Of a DNA stretch of 64,000 nt, positions 16,395 through 25,566 are shown piece after piece. Below the pieces are notes generated by a model, which searched no databases, had not been told where the DNA came from, and was given only the letters and a program-made list of their open reading frames with translations. Source of the stretch: Bacillus pseudomycoides (GTDB taxonomy: Bacteria; Bacillota; Bacilli; Bacillales; Bacillaceae_G). Both the position numbers and the translations under genes were made by a program. Numbering within the stretch: the stretch's first letter is position 1; each line of letters begins with the position of its first letter. Where the stretch lies: NCBI RefSeq assembly GCF_002551005.1, contig NZ_NVOY01000004.1, forward strand, positions 126,038 through 190,037. Reading direction: 5' to 3'.

Positions 16395-17492
16395 TTACAA
16401 ATTACGTGTCGGAAGTTGATCTTGCAAAATAATATTTGCTTGATAGGAAGCATATCCAAGAACTGCAAGTAATAACATGTACAAAATGAACATAGTTATA
16501 CGTGTTTTCAGATTTGCAGAATAGTACTTTTCATGCTGTTCTTTTTCTTCTTCCCACTTATGTAGTTTTCGCTCAGACACCGCTACTGCATCTTGCATCA
16601 ATAAAAAGTGCTGTTCTCTTTCCTCTTCATAAGGGACGTAATCAAGTGGTTCAAACTTAGGATGCAAGTAATCTAAAGCTATTTTTCTTTGACGCTCTTC
16701 TTTTGTTACTGTTTTATCTCGTTCTTTTTGACTAAGCATCATCACTTCATGATGCATCATATAGATGGTACGATGAAGTGCACCTGTTTCTCGCATTTCT
16801 TCTTTCAAACGTATAATATATTCTTTTACAGTATTTATTTTCCACCCAAGCTCTTGGATTGGTTGATTTCGCTTGGAAACTCTGTGCCATTCTAGACAAC
16901 CTAATATAAAAATAAATCCAAGAAATATACTTTTTTGCACAATTGCATAACCGAGCAATATAGCAAGGCCAAGCGCCCAAATTTTCGTACTTACAACAGA
17001 AACAATTCGTCCACCATCAAGCGGTGATACGGGAATTAAGTTAAAGAAATTAATCATACTACCAAGTACAATTACTAGTGCCCAAAACGGGTCATTCGTT
17101 ATCATATACAGCGGAATCGCTGGTAAAAAAGAGAGTAAGCCAAATAATGGTCCCATATATGCAATATATGCCTCATCTTTCGCATTTTTCGGCAACTCTT
17201 TCATTCCTATAACCGCTCCCATAAATGGGATAAAAATAGCCGGTGATGTCGCGATTCCTTTTCGTCTTGCTGCCCACAAATGACCCATTTCATGAATAAG
17301 TAATAAGTATATAAGCGCCACGCCAAATTTCCATCCGTATATTGCTGCATAAGCGCCAAGAGATAGCAACATACTAAATATAGTAGAAAACTTTGCTAAT
17401 TTCACAATAGCAAATACCCATTTTAATTTAGACAACAGAAAAACACCAACTGCTGCAATAATTCCCCATAATCCTTTTGTATTTTGTTTCAT
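16395..17492 (-). CDS. site-2 protease family (M50) membrane metalloprotease
   Basis: 365 residues, about six membrane segments. The zinc-binding HEMGH (His67-His71) lies in one helix and the second metal ligand in NLIPVSPLDGGR (about 150-162), both hallmarks of M50 intramembrane proteases. A long charged cytoplasmic region (about 215-330) separates the catalytic core from a last membrane helix near the C-terminus. Substrate unknown; not next to an anti-sigma factor, so the role cannot be assigned. Confidence 0.85.
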   Translation of the reverse strand: MKQNTKGLWGIIAAVGVFLLSKLKWVFAIVKLAKFSTIFSMLLSLGAYAAIYGWKFGVALIYLLLIHEMGHLWAARRKGIATSPAIFIPFMGAVIGMKELPKNAKDEAYIAYMGPLFGLLSFLPAIPLYMITNDPFWALVIVLGSMINFFNLIPVSPLDGGRIVSVVSTKIWALGLAILLGYAIVQKSIFLGFIFILGCLEWHRVSKRNQPIQELGWKINTVKEYIIRLKEEMRETGALHRTIYMMHHEVMMLSQKERDKTVTKEERQRKIALDYLHPKFEPLDYVPYEEEREQHFLLMQDAVAVSERKLHKWEEEKEQHEKYYSANLKTRITMFILYMLLLAVLGYASYQANIILQDQLPTRNL

Positions 17493-17613
17493 ATTCCTCT
17501 CCTTACTGATAATCGTTTTCTTTTTATTATGTCATATTTTTTAAGTTTATTGGAAACTATCGTTTATTTCCTCCATTTTTAGCCAATACTATCAATGCAA
17601 GGAGGTGAAAACG

Positions 17614-17811
17614 GTGACATTGCAATCTGTTATGATCGGTGCCTTATCTTTTCTAGCTTCTATGCTAATTTTTTATACTGTTGGACATGTATTACTTTTA
17701 GATTGGTTACCCGACAATATTTTTATTAGCTCCATTATCCTTTCTGCACTTATTATCGCTTATTTTATTACGCGAAAATCCATGAGTGAGCCTTCCACAA
17801 AAACAAAATAA
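17614..17811 (+). CDS. small membrane protein, two helices
   Basis: 65 residues from GTG 17614, with AAGGAGG (17599-17605) 8 nt upstream; the GTG at 17605 is part of the ribosome site. Two hydrophobic helices joined by a short loop (DWLPDN), resembling half of a DUF2512-type Bacillus membrane protein, but the match is uncertain. Ends in a terminator. Confidence 0.65.
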   Translation: MTLQSVMIGALSFLASMLIFYTVGHVLLLDWLPDNIFISSIILSALIIAYFITRKSMSEPSTKTK

Positions 17812-17841
17812 AAGAGTGATGATATTTTATCACTCTTTTTC
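17811..17841. terminator. bidirectional terminator
   Basis: AAGAGTGAT / ATCACTCTT with T-run, between the small membrane protein gene and the convergent lipoprotein gene. Confidence 0.75.
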
Positions 17842-17860
17842 TCATTTCCTATAACAACCA

Positions 17861-18727
17861 TTATCTTTCTAACTGCATCTTCTCTCCATATTCTTTCACT
17901 ATTTCAATAATGTTTTGAAACGCACCTTTCTCTTCTTTTTTATGATTAAATACTTTTAGATTGTATTGATCATAATACGTTTCTAACATTTTTAATTGAG
18001 ATGATGATATACCGCTAACAGGAACAACAAAGTTCACCTCATATTGTTTATATCCTTCTTTCACTAATTCACCTTGTACTTGTTCACTGTTTTCTTTATT
18101 TATTATCTTTTGTACTTTCGAAGGAAATTGCAATTGAAAATAATAGTTTTTTTCTTTTTCCAGCTTTTTATATAATGCATCTGAAATCGTATAATACACT
18201 GTATAATACACTGTATTTTCCTTTGTTTTAATGTGAAAACGAGTAATTTGTAAATCTTTTTTAGTGATTTCAGTTAAAGCTAATTGCTGCCCCTCCTCAT
18301 TTTGTGTTAAAGGTGCTGACGGGAATAAAGAAAGAAGTTTTTCAGTATCCACTTTTGATATAAGATAAAAATTTTTTGGATCCGATTCTTTTTGTAACCA
18401 CCCTGTTCTCGCTTCTGAACGAAGCCAAGCTTTATATTTCTCTTCTTGTCCATTTTTCTTAACAGTAATTACATATTCGGGTTCACCTAATTCACCAATT
18501 ACGTTTTGTTTCTCTGCTTTACTTATAATATTAGCCGCTATTTTTGCTTCGTCACCCTTCAATGTCGCTTCTTTTTTCCCTACGAGAGATACAATTACTT
18601 CTATATTCTCTTCCATAATACGCCCCGCTTCTTTTGTTGATTTTTCACTTTGTTCTTTTTTCTCATTCGTTTGATTACATGCCACTAATAAAAAAAGAAA
18701 GAACATGAATAACCATTTTTTTCGCAT
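17861..18727 (-). CDS. lipoprotein of unknown function
   Basis: 288 residues from ATG 18727 (MRKKWLF), chosen because GAGG lies 9 nt upstream; two in-frame ATGs at 18736 and 18742 also exist. Signal peptide with lipobox LLVAC, then a charged Glu/Lys linker and a mixed alpha/beta domain. It has no recognised motif. Surface-anchored. Divergent from the methyltransferase gene. Confidence 0.7.
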   Translation of the reverse strand: MRKKWLFMFFLFLLVACNQTNEKKEQSEKSTKEAGRIMEENIEVIVSLVGKKEATLKGDEAKIAANIISKAEKQNVIGELGEPEYVITVKKNGQEEKYKAWLRSEARTGWLQKESDPKNFYLISKVDTEKLLSLFPSAPLTQNEEGQQLALTEITKKDLQITRFHIKTKENTVYYTVYYTISDALYKKLEKEKNYYFQLQFPSKVQKIINKENSEQVQGELVKEGYKQYEVNFVVPVSGISSSQLKMLETYYDQYNLKVFNHKKEEKGAFQNIIEIVKEYGEKMQLER

Positions 18728-18838
18728 AGCCCTCATCCTCATTCCTCAAAATAAGAAAACCTTATTGTCCTCGTAAGAAAACAAAATCAACCTAACAAAT
18801 GAAATTCGATATAATATACATGAAAAGGAGGTTACAAC

Positions 18839-19615
18839 ATGCCGATAAATTTCCATAGTTCAGACAACAAATATACGTATACCAATCGTCAAGCAACAGA
18901 TTCATGGACACATGTGATACAAAATATTGGAGATGTCAAAGAAAAAAGAGTAATTGATATTGGATGCGGCGGTGGTATTTATACGAAACAACTCGCTTTG
19001 ATGGGGGCAGCTGAAGTAATTGGTGTTGATTTTTCAAATCAGATGCTCCAAGCTGCCAAAGAAAATTGTGCTCATATATCAAATATTTCCTTTATACAAG
19101 GCAACGCTTATAACATCCCTTTTGCAGATGAAACATTTGATATTGTTCTCTCACGAGCTGTCATCCATCACCTAGATCATATTCCGAAATTTCTTCAAGA
19201 AGCATATCGCATTTTAAAACGAAACGGTATCCTTATTCTCCAAGACCGGACAATTGAAGACTGTACGATTCCAGGAAGTCCAGAACATATTCGTGGCTAT
19301 TTCTTTTCTTGCTATCCAAAATTAATCCACATAGAAGCAAAACGAAGACCAGAAACAAATAAAATATATTATTTGTTACATGATAACGGCTTTCAGACAA
19401 ATCCGATTCAAACTTTTTGGGAAGTTCGTAAAATCCATCCTTCAATTGAAGATTTACTTCAAGACTTATCACCACGTACAGGTCGCTCTATTCTCCATGA
19501 ATTATCAGACAATGAACTTTCTCACTTATTACAACATATTCACTCTAAGCTTTACAAGGAATCTCCTATTATAGAACAAGATCGTTGGACAATTTGGACA
19601 GCTGTGAAAGAATAA
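18839..19615 (+). CDS. class I SAM-dependent methyltransferase
   Basis: 258 residues. SAM-binding motif I VIDIGCGGGIYTKQL (about 38-52), acidic strand end GVDFSNQML, and post-motif LSRAVIHHL typical of Methyltransf_11 proteins. The C-terminal about 100 residues are specific to this subfamily. AAAAGGAGG precedes the ATG. Substrate cannot be inferred and the gene stands alone. Confidence 0.85.
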   Translation: MPINFHSSDNKYTYTNRQATDSWTHVIQNIGDVKEKRVIDIGCGGGIYTKQLALMGAAEVIGVDFSNQMLQAAKENCAHISNISFIQGNAYNIPFADETFDIVLSRAVIHHLDHIPKFLQEAYRILKRNGILILQDRTIEDCTIPGSPEHIRGYFFSCYPKLIHIEAKRRPETNKIYYLLHDNGFQTNPIQTFWEVRKIHPSIEDLLQDLSPRTGRSILHELSDNELSHLLQHIHSKLYKESPIIEQDRWTIWTAVKE

Positions 19616-19636
19616 CAAGCCTCACATCACGTGAGG
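19613..19636. terminator. terminator hairpin
   Basis: AACAAGCCTCAC / GTGAGGCTTGTT with a 5-nt loop between convergent genes; the T-tail is weak. Confidence 0.55.
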
Positions 19637-19648
19637 CTTGTTACTCTT

Positions 19649-19858
19649 TCATAACCTTGTTCGGCAACACTCTTGATATCCACCATTTCTTTCCTGTGCA
19701 CTACCACACTTCGAACATACTAAAAATCTGGATTGATTTGCAAACAAACTACCTTTATCAAAAAGTAACACTCCTGCTTGTTTAAACGAACGAGAATAAT
19801 ATAACCATATAAAACCACAAATTGCAGTAATACATAACAATACACCCATTACAAGCAT
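19649..19858 (-). CDS. small membrane protein with C-terminal Cys motif
   Basis: 69 residues from ATG 19858, with GAGGTGA about 8 nt upstream; a longer upstream frame has no ribosome site. One N-terminal membrane helix (MLVMGVLLCITAICGFIWLY), then a short domain with CSKCG and a distal CC pair that could bind zinc. No family recalled. Confidence 0.6.
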   Translation of the reverse strand: MLVMGVLLCITAICGFIWLYYSRSFKQAGVLLFDKGSLFANQSRFLVCSKCGSAQERNGGYQECCRTRL

Positions 19859-20099
19859 TTTCGTCACCTCTTCTTCGTCTGTTCTTTCCAGCAAGTGGAT
19901 GATTACATAATTCTCTATAATAAACAATAACTCCTTCTTTTCTTCCTAAAATAAAAATTCCCTTAGGAGAAATTTAAAGTTAATTGATAAGAAACAACAA
20001 ATTTTATAATTTCCATAAAAGATTTACGATTTTTTAATAAAATAAAAAGTTGTCCTTCTAATACAATAAAAATACCAGTATATGTAAAGGGGTGGCAAC

Positions 20100-21641
20100 A
20101 TGTTTATCTTTCTTATGTATATTCCTTTTCTTATTTCTATCACTCTTTCTTCTGTTTTTTCCCCTCAAGAGTCTCCTGAAATACCCGTACAAATAATTGG
20201 ATTAAACGATTTACACGGACAAATTAACACAACTACACCACTGCACGGAAAGCCTGCCGGTCGCGCTGACTACATAGCCTCCTATATCAACGCCTATAAA
20301 CAACAATTTCCGCATACCTTACTTGTTCATACTGGCGATATGATTGGTGGCAGTCCCCCCATTTCGGCTCTCTTTCAAGATGAGCCAACGATAGAACTTT
20401 TAAATATGCTACAATTTGACGTTGGAACAATTGGTAATCATGAGTTTGACGAAGGATCAGAAGAACTAAAACGACTAATTGACGGCGGGTTTCATCCAAA
20501 AACAGGTATGTTTTCAGGTAGCAATTTCCCTTATGTTTGTGCAAATGTACTAAATGCTAACACAAATCAACCTCTATTCCCACCATATGCAATTAAATGG
20601 ATTGATGGTGTTCCAATTGCTTTTATTGGCATCGTTACAAAAGAAACACCCTTTCTTACGATGCATAGCGATATGTCTGCAGTCACTTTTATAGATGAAG
20701 CTATTGCTGTTCAAACATACGTACGAGAATTACAGCAAAAAGGCATCCATGCTATTATCGTTCTTGCTCACTTAGATGGTAAGACAACAGACGGACGTAC
20801 CTACGGGCCAATTGCTGATTTAGCCAGCAAACTTGATGATGATGTAGATATACTATTTGGTGGACACAATCATTCGTATATGAATGGATATGTGAATGGA
20901 AAATTACTTGTTGAAGCGTACTCTTACGGAAGTGCTTTAGCAAATGTACAGATTACAATTAATCGCAAAACAAAAGATATCACAAGAAAAATAGCAAAGA
21001 TTATTCCTACTTATCACGACGAAATGCAACCTAATCCGATTATCCAATCATGGATTCAAAGCTATCAAGCAAAAATAGCTCCAATAACCGAGCAAATACT
21101 TGGAAAAAGTGTACACGAGCTGACGCGAGATCAAAATAATGATGGAGAATCAGATCTTGGTGCTCTTCTTGCTGCATCCCAGCGTCAAGCTATGCAAGCT
21201 GACATTGCATTTGTTAACCCCGGCACAATACGCCATAATTTACCAGCTGGTTTCATTACATGGAAACATACATTTCTCATCCAACCTTTTGAAAATAAAC
21301 TCATTAAAATGAATTTAACCGGTAAAGAAATTCGAAATGTCCTGCACGAACAATGGGATGATGAAATACGGATGTTACAAGTATCTGGAATTCGTTACAC
21401 ATGGGGAAAAAATGAGGTAGAATCAATTACACTAGAAAACGGTGAGCCACTCCAAGATCATACAATATACTCTGTCGTAGTAAATTCCTTCCTTGCAAAC
21501 GGAGGAGATAAGTTTACAATTTTTCAAAAAGGGCGAAACCGTGTTGAAGGCCCGACAGACCAAGAAGCATTTGCAAATTTCATCCGTTCTAATCCATCTT
21601 TAGAAAATGTTCAAGGGAATCATATTCAAAAAGTACAGTGA
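20100..21641 (+). CDS. secreted 5'-nucleotidase / metallophosphatase
   Basis: 513 residues. Short signal peptide or anchor (1-about 22). Metallophosphoesterase motifs in order: LNDLHGQI, HTGDMIGG, GNHEFDEG, VLAHLDG and GGHNHS, then a C-terminal nucleotidase domain (from about residue 335) with the NGGDKF substrate loop. This is the UshA/YfkN family that hydrolyses extracellular nucleotides to nucleosides. There is no LPXTG sorting signal, so it is secreted or N-terminally tethered. Single gene. Confidence 0.9.
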   Translation: MFIFLMYIPFLISITLSSVFSPQESPEIPVQIIGLNDLHGQINTTTPLHGKPAGRADYIASYINAYKQQFPHTLLVHTGDMIGGSPPISALFQDEPTIELLNMLQFDVGTIGNHEFDEGSEELKRLIDGGFHPKTGMFSGSNFPYVCANVLNANTNQPLFPPYAIKWIDGVPIAFIGIVTKETPFLTMHSDMSAVTFIDEAIAVQTYVRELQQKGIHAIIVLAHLDGKTTDGRTYGPIADLASKLDDDVDILFGGHNHSYMNGYVNGKLLVEAYSYGSALANVQITINRKTKDITRKIAKIIPTYHDEMQPNPIIQSWIQSYQAKIAPITEQILGKSVHELTRDQNNDGESDLGALLAASQRQAMQADIAFVNPGTIRHNLPAGFITWKHTFLIQPFENKLIKMNLTGKEIRNVLHEQWDDEIRMLQVSGIRYTWGKNEVESITLENGEPLQDHTIYSVVVNSFLANGGDKFTIFQKGRNRVEGPTDQEAFANFIRSNPSLENVQGNHIQKVQ

Positions 21642-21649
21642 ACACTTAC

Positions 21650-21685
21650 AAAATAAAAAGGCTTCTCGACAGCCTTTTTATTTTG
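21650..21685. terminator. bidirectional terminator overlapping the liaR stop
   Basis: Stem AAAATAAAAAGGCT / AGCCTTTTTATTTT; the liaR stop codon (21678-21680) is inside one arm. Confidence 0.8.
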
Positions 21686-22310
21686 TAAGCTGATGGCGAA
21701 ACGCATAAATAACTGCTTGTGTCCGATCACTTACATGTAATTTATTTAAAATATTACTTACATGCGTCTTCACTGTTTTTAAAGCAATAAATAGTTCATC
21801 AGCAATTTCTTGATTACTCTTTCCCTCGGCAATCAATAATAAAATTTCAAACTCTCGTTCTGTTAGCTCTTCATGCAGCGGCTGTTCCTTCTTTTGACGC
21901 ATACGCGACATCATTTTTCCGGTAACTTTCGGTTCGAGTACTGTTTCTCCATCGTATGTCGCTCGAACTGCATCTGCTATATCACTTGCTCTAGATGTTT
22001 TCAACAAATAACTAGTTGCACCAGCTTCAATAACCGGATATAACTTTTCATCGTCTAAGAAGCTTGTCACAACAACAATTTTTGCTTCTGGCCATTCTTG
22101 AATAATCGCTCTCGTTGCTTCAACTCCGTCCATTTCATCCATAACAAGATCCATTAAAATAATATCTGGTTTTAATGATAGTGCTAATTCTGAACCTTTT
22201 CTTCCATTTTCCGCTTCTCCTACAACTTCAATGTCCGGCTGAGTCGATAAATAGGCTGATACACCCATCCGAACCATTTCGTGGTCGTCAACAAGCAATA
22301 CTTTAATCAT
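21678..22310 (-). CDS. liaR: LiaR/VraR-type response regulator
   Basis: 210 residues, NarL/FixJ family. Receiver domain with acidic pair Asp8-Asp9 and phospho-acceptor Asp54 (ILMD), then a LuxR-type helix-turn-helix ([20 protein letters not shown], about 145-205). Last gene of the lia module; its ATG overlaps the end of the kinase gene by 8 nt, implying translational coupling. It is expected to activate the pspA/liaI promoter upon cell-envelope stress. Confidence 0.92.
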   Translation of the reverse strand: MIKVLLVDDHEMVRMGVSAYLSTQPDIEVVGEAENGRKGSELALSLKPDIILMDLVMDEMDGVEATRAIIQEWPEAKIVVVTSFLDDEKLYPVIEAGATSYLLKTSRASDIADAVRATYDGETVLEPKVTGKMMSRMRQKKEQPLHEELTEREFEILLLIAEGKSNQEIADELFIALKTVKTHVSNILNKLHVSDRTQAVIYAFRHQLTK

Positions 22311-23364
22311 CTTGTTCCTCCCCTCTTTCTATAAGAATTGGCACTTTCACTTCAATTTGCGTTCCTTTATTCGGAAAACTTAATACTTTTAAAGTTCCGC
22401 CAATTTCATGAACGCGCTCTTGCATAGAGCGAAGACCATATGATCCGGCTTTGTTCACGCCAACTTCAAAGCCTACACCATCATCAATAATTTTTAAAAT
22501 TGCATATTCATCAATTTGACGCAGTCTTACTTCTGTTTTCTTCGCTTTTGCATGCCGTAATGTATTGGATAGTGCCTCTTGTACAATACGGAATAAGTGA
22601 TCTTCTACACCTTTTTTCAATTGAATTGGCTCAATTAACCATTCAATCTTCATATGCTGTTTTCTTGAAAGCTCTGTTAATAATTCTTCAATGCCTTCTG
22701 TTAACTTTTTACCTTCTAATTGGACGGGACGTAAATGAAGAAGAAGCGCTCTCATTTCTGATTGAGCATTTACAACCATATTTTCAACAAGTTTTAATTG
22801 TTTTTGCGTACCCTCTGGTATATGAGTGGTTTGCTCATTAATTGCTGACATCATCATCGACATCGCAAAGAGCTGTTGACTGACAGAATCATGAAGCTCT
22901 CTCGCTAAGCGATGCCGCTCCTCTGAAATAGCCTGTTGTCTCATTTCTTCATTCCACTGCGCTCGTTCATTCGTTACTTTTTGAAATAATCCTGCTTGCT
23001 CTTCTAACCGCCTAGCAAGCGCAATTACTTTCCGTTCTACTTCTTGAAATTCATCTTCCCCTGTAAACGAAGCATCTCTTGGAAAATTCCCTCTTTCTAC
23101 TTCAAATAAAAAAGTCGTTAATCCTTGAATACGCTGCTGCATATAATAACCAATTGCATAGCCAACAATTCCACCAATGAGAAGACTCGTACCTAAAATA
23201 AACAAACTAACAGGAACAGAAGCAATAGATTCTTTCCATAATAAATCATACACATTTTGCTGGCTTTTCCATATATAAACGAAAGTACAAATAAGTGCAA
23301 TACTCATAGAAGACAATATCGAGTAGCGAATATACATCCATGAAATGTTCTTCTGTTTTTTCAT
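22303..23364 (-). CDS. liaS: LiaS/VraS-type sensor histidine kinase
   Basis: 353 residues. Two N-terminal membrane helices (about 13-32 and 50-73) with a very short outside loop, so it is an intramembrane-sensing kinase. HAMP-like linker, then HisKA_3 with the phospho-acceptor His158 in [10 protein letters not shown], and an ATPase domain ([28 protein letters not shown]). Its start codon overlaps the liaF stop (TAATGA). Senses envelope damage together with LiaF. Confidence 0.92.
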   Translation of the reverse strand: MKKQKNISWMYIRYSILSSMSIALICTFVYIWKSQQNVYDLLWKESIASVPVSLFILGTSLLIGGIVGYAIGYYMQQRIQGLTTFLFEVERGNFPRDASFTGEDEFQEVERKVIALARRLEEQAGLFQKVTNERAQWNEEMRQQAISEERHRLARELHDSVSQQLFAMSMMMSAINEQTTHIPEGTQKQLKLVENMVVNAQSEMRALLLHLRPVQLEGKKLTEGIEELLTELSRKQHMKIEWLIEPIQLKKGVEDHLFRIVQEALSNTLRHAKAKKTEVRLRQIDEYAILKIIDDGVGFEVGVNKAGSYGLRSMQERVHEIGGTLKVLSFPNKGTQIEVKVPILIERGEEQDD

Positions 23365-24104
23365 TATATTTTCCTCACTTCCGTATCGCCTACGATAAGC
23401 GAAGAAATAATTTTAATACGTCGAGGAGCTTCTTTATAATGTTCCGTTCTAAACTTCACATTACGATTAAAGCCTGTTTCTTCATGAGATGGTAGTAAAA
23501 CTCTTCCAACAATAACAGAATGATTCAAAGATAGTTCAATATCGTACGGAACATACAGACGAATATTACCAATCACACCGCGAATGACAATGACCGTTTC
23601 GCCTTCTGGAATCATAGCTGTTGTTAAATCAATTTCAACATCACCGACTCCATATTGAATATTAACATCTTCTAACTCATATATATGGTCCATTATTCGT
23701 ACGTTACCAACCATTATATTCTTTATATACGGTTCTGTTCGATAGATTGGTTTTTCTTCATTTATATATTCTTTTTCCTTAATTTCTACCTGTACCGCTT
23801 TTGTCTTCTGCTGACCTTGCATCAGTTGGTAACCAATGAAAGCTAAGCAAGCAAATAAAACAAGAACGAAAGCTGCTGATGAAAATAGGAAAAATAAGAA
23901 AACAAGTCCCCCAACAAATAGACACACATTCCCTCTCACATATCGATTCTTTTTTCGATAATGTCTTCCAAACATGATCATAATAAAGGCAAAAATAAGA
24001 GCACCAGGCTCAAAATGTCCAAGAATCATATCGAGAAAAAGACCGAATGCAAATATGACGAGGAGCATCCCTAATAATTGTGTTTTCGAAAATTGTTTCT
24101 TCAT
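23364..24104 (-). CDS. liaF: LiaF, inhibitor of the LiaRS two-component system
   Basis: 246 residues. About four membrane helices in the N-terminal 90 residues, then a soluble beta-rich C-terminal domain (about 125-246) with the repeated pattern GVGDVEIDLTTAMIPEG typical of LiaF/VraT. In B. subtilis LiaF keeps LiaS off in the absence of cell-wall antibiotics. Sits directly upstream of liaS in the same transcript. Confidence 0.9.
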   Translation of the reverse strand: MKKQFSKTQLLGMLLVIFAFGLFLDMILGHFEPGALIFAFIMIMFGRHYRKKNRYVRGNVCLFVGGLVFLFFLFSSAAFVLVLFACLAFIGYQLMQGQQKTKAVQVEIKEKEYINEEKPIYRTEPYIKNIMVGNVRIMDHIYELEDVNIQYGVGDVEIDLTTAMIPEGETVIVIRGVIGNIRLYVPYDIELSLNHSVIVGRVLLPSHEETGFNRNVKFRTEHYKEAPRRIKIISSLIVGDTEVRKI

Positions 24105-24133
24105 TGCAGCTCCCCCTTCTTTATTGTATATAC

Positions 24134-24175
24134 ATAGAAGAAAAAGGCATTGTATTCCAACACCTTTTCTTCTAT
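24134..24175 (-). terminator. hairpin between pspA/liaH and liaF
   Basis: ATAGAAGAAAAAGG / CCTTTTCTTCTAT in the 119-nt gap. The T-run on the minus strand is poor, so it may attenuate rather than stop transcription, or stabilise the upstream mRNA. It would allow high pspA and low liaFSR levels. Confidence 0.5.
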
Positions 24176-24223
24176 CACTATATCATAAGCTTGTTTTATA
24201 ATATACTACAATTATTTTATTAC

Positions 24224-24874
24224 TTATTTGTCTAAAGATACTTCTTTTTTCTCTTTCATTTCGCGTTCAAGCTTTGCAATTTTCATATCAAATGTGTCAC
24301 GTTCATGATCTTCATTGATGCGAAGTTCTAAATCACGAATGTGATTTTCAATTTCTTCAAAGCGTAAAAATGGGTTGTTTTCATCCATTTTATGAAGGGC
24401 TGTATTCATACGACGGTTTGCATGTGCCATATTTTCACGCGCCATTAATTCCATACGTTTTGCATTCATTTCTTTTAATTTATTTTTCATTTCAGATAGA
24501 CGACGTTCTAGCTCATCTATTTGTTCTACAACCCCTGCATACATTTTTTCTAAGCGAGCGACTTGCCCTTCGTAATATGCCACTTCTTCTAATGCACGTT
24601 CATGCAGTTGCATTTCTCCTGCTTCCTTTGCAATTACAGCTTGCTTGGATCTCTTATTTACGAAATAACGCGCCCCTTCAAGCTCATGAGCAAAATTAGA
24701 TTTTAATGTTTTGTGACGCTCAATTAATTTTTCAATTTTTGTTACCTCACGCTCGCTATTACGTAAATATTGATTTAACATCGCAATTGGATTTTTTCTT
24801 TCTTTCTCGTCTAATACATTATGAAAATCTGCAAGTACTGCATCACGTACACGTCCGAATAATGATTGTTTCAT
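24224..24874 (-). CDS. liaH: PspA/LiaH phage-shock protein
   Basis: 216 residues, nearly all coiled coil (heptads from about 20 to 210), with the typical start MKQSLFGRVRDAVLADFHNVLDE. PspA/IM30 family proteins assemble into rings or rods on the inner membrane face and protect it. Its place before liaF-liaS-liaR points to the LiaH role rather than a stand-alone PspA. Strong induction through LiaR is expected. Confidence 0.9.
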   Translation of the reverse strand: MKQSLFGRVRDAVLADFHNVLDEKERKNPIAMLNQYLRNSEREVTKIEKLIERHKTLKSNFAHELEGARYFVNKRSKQAVIAKEAGEMQLHERALEEVAYYEGQVARLEKMYAGVVEQIDELERRLSEMKNKLKEMNAKRMELMARENMAHANRRMNTALHKMDENNPFLRFEEIENHIRDLELRINEDHERDTFDMKIAKLEREMKEKKEVSLDK

Positions 24875-24920
24875 TTATAATCTTCCTCTCTTCTACTCTA
24901 TTATATTTTGTTATTTCATA

Positions 24921-25277
24921 TTAGTTATTTTTCATTAATCTGTTCCACTCATCTTCAAAATTGCTATATGGCTTCGAGCTATCTGAATCAACATCTACTA
25001 CATGTTTCTCTTTTTTCCATTCACGGTATCCGTAGTATAGAACGACTAATGCCGCAATACCGATTAACGCTGGAGAATGAGATAGGGCAATTGACAAGCC
25101 AATTAAACCAACGATCCCCCAAGCTAACTTTCCAAAAAATGATTGTGCTCGCACAAATGATTTATAGCTCCAATACACAATCCCTGCTCCAATTGCTAAT
25201 CCTACAATACCAGCAAGACTTCCAAGAGCAATTAAAGCCAAAATACCGGCTGCCATAAACGCTAAAAATTGTTTCAT
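24921..25277 (-). CDS. LiaI-like membrane protein, first gene of the lia operon
   Basis: 118 residues. About three hydrophobic helices in the first 85 residues, rich in Gly/Ala, then an acidic C-terminal tail (VVDVDSDSSKPYSNFEDEW). This is the small membrane protein that precedes PspA in many Bacilli (Listeria Lmo0954-like) and takes the place of B. subtilis LiaI, which anchors LiaH at the membrane. It is 46 nt upstream of pspA/liaH. Confidence 0.8.
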   Translation of the reverse strand: MKQFLAFMAAGILALIALGSLAGIVGLAIGAGIVYWSYKSFVRAQSFFGKLAWGIVGLIGLSIALSHSPALIGIAALVVLYYGYREWKKEKHVVDVDSDSSKPYSNFEDEWNRLMKNN

Positions 25278-25365
25278 CTTGTGCTTGCCTCCCTTCGTTT
25301 TGATACTCTTATCTTACCTATCTTTTCATTTTTCTATAACGAGCTTAAGAACCGTTTTTCTCTCA

Positions 25366-25375
25366 GACTTAAGTC
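25366..25375. promoter_or_regulatory. candidate LiaR binding palindrome
   Basis: Perfect palindrome GACTTAAGTC about 90 nt upstream of the liaI-like start. With a plausible -10 (TTATAG on the minus strand, 25334-25339) it is centred near -43, where an activator would bind. I compare it only loosely with known LiaR/VraR boxes. Confidence 0.45.
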
Positions 25376-25399
25376 CTATTTATTATCAGACCTATATAA

Positions 25400-25502
25400 A
25401 TACAAATTAAAAAATCGACATAAGAACCCTTTTTCTTTTTAAGCGGTCGAGAGCATCTGGCCATCCCTAGCAGCGACTTATATGTTGAAAAATTAAAATG
25501 GA
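25400..25502 (-). repeat. bcr1-like repeat, copy 4, internally deleted
   Basis: Minus-strand copy retaining both ends (AAAAAATCGACATAAGAACC and AGCAGCGACTTATATGTTG) but lacking about 80 bases of the middle; the GAGAGCATCTGGCCAT block is kept and joined directly to the AGCGACTTATA end. Confidence 0.75.
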
Positions 25503-25528
25503 GTTCTATCGTTGTGATATCCAAAACA

Positions 25529-25563
25529 AAAGAGGATGCCTTCTATAAGACATCCTCTTTTGT
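25529..25563 (-). terminator. terminator of the NhaC-family gene
   Basis: CAAAAGAGGATG / CATCCTCTTTTG inverted repeat just after the stop codon. Confidence 0.8.
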
Positions 25564-25566
25564 TCA

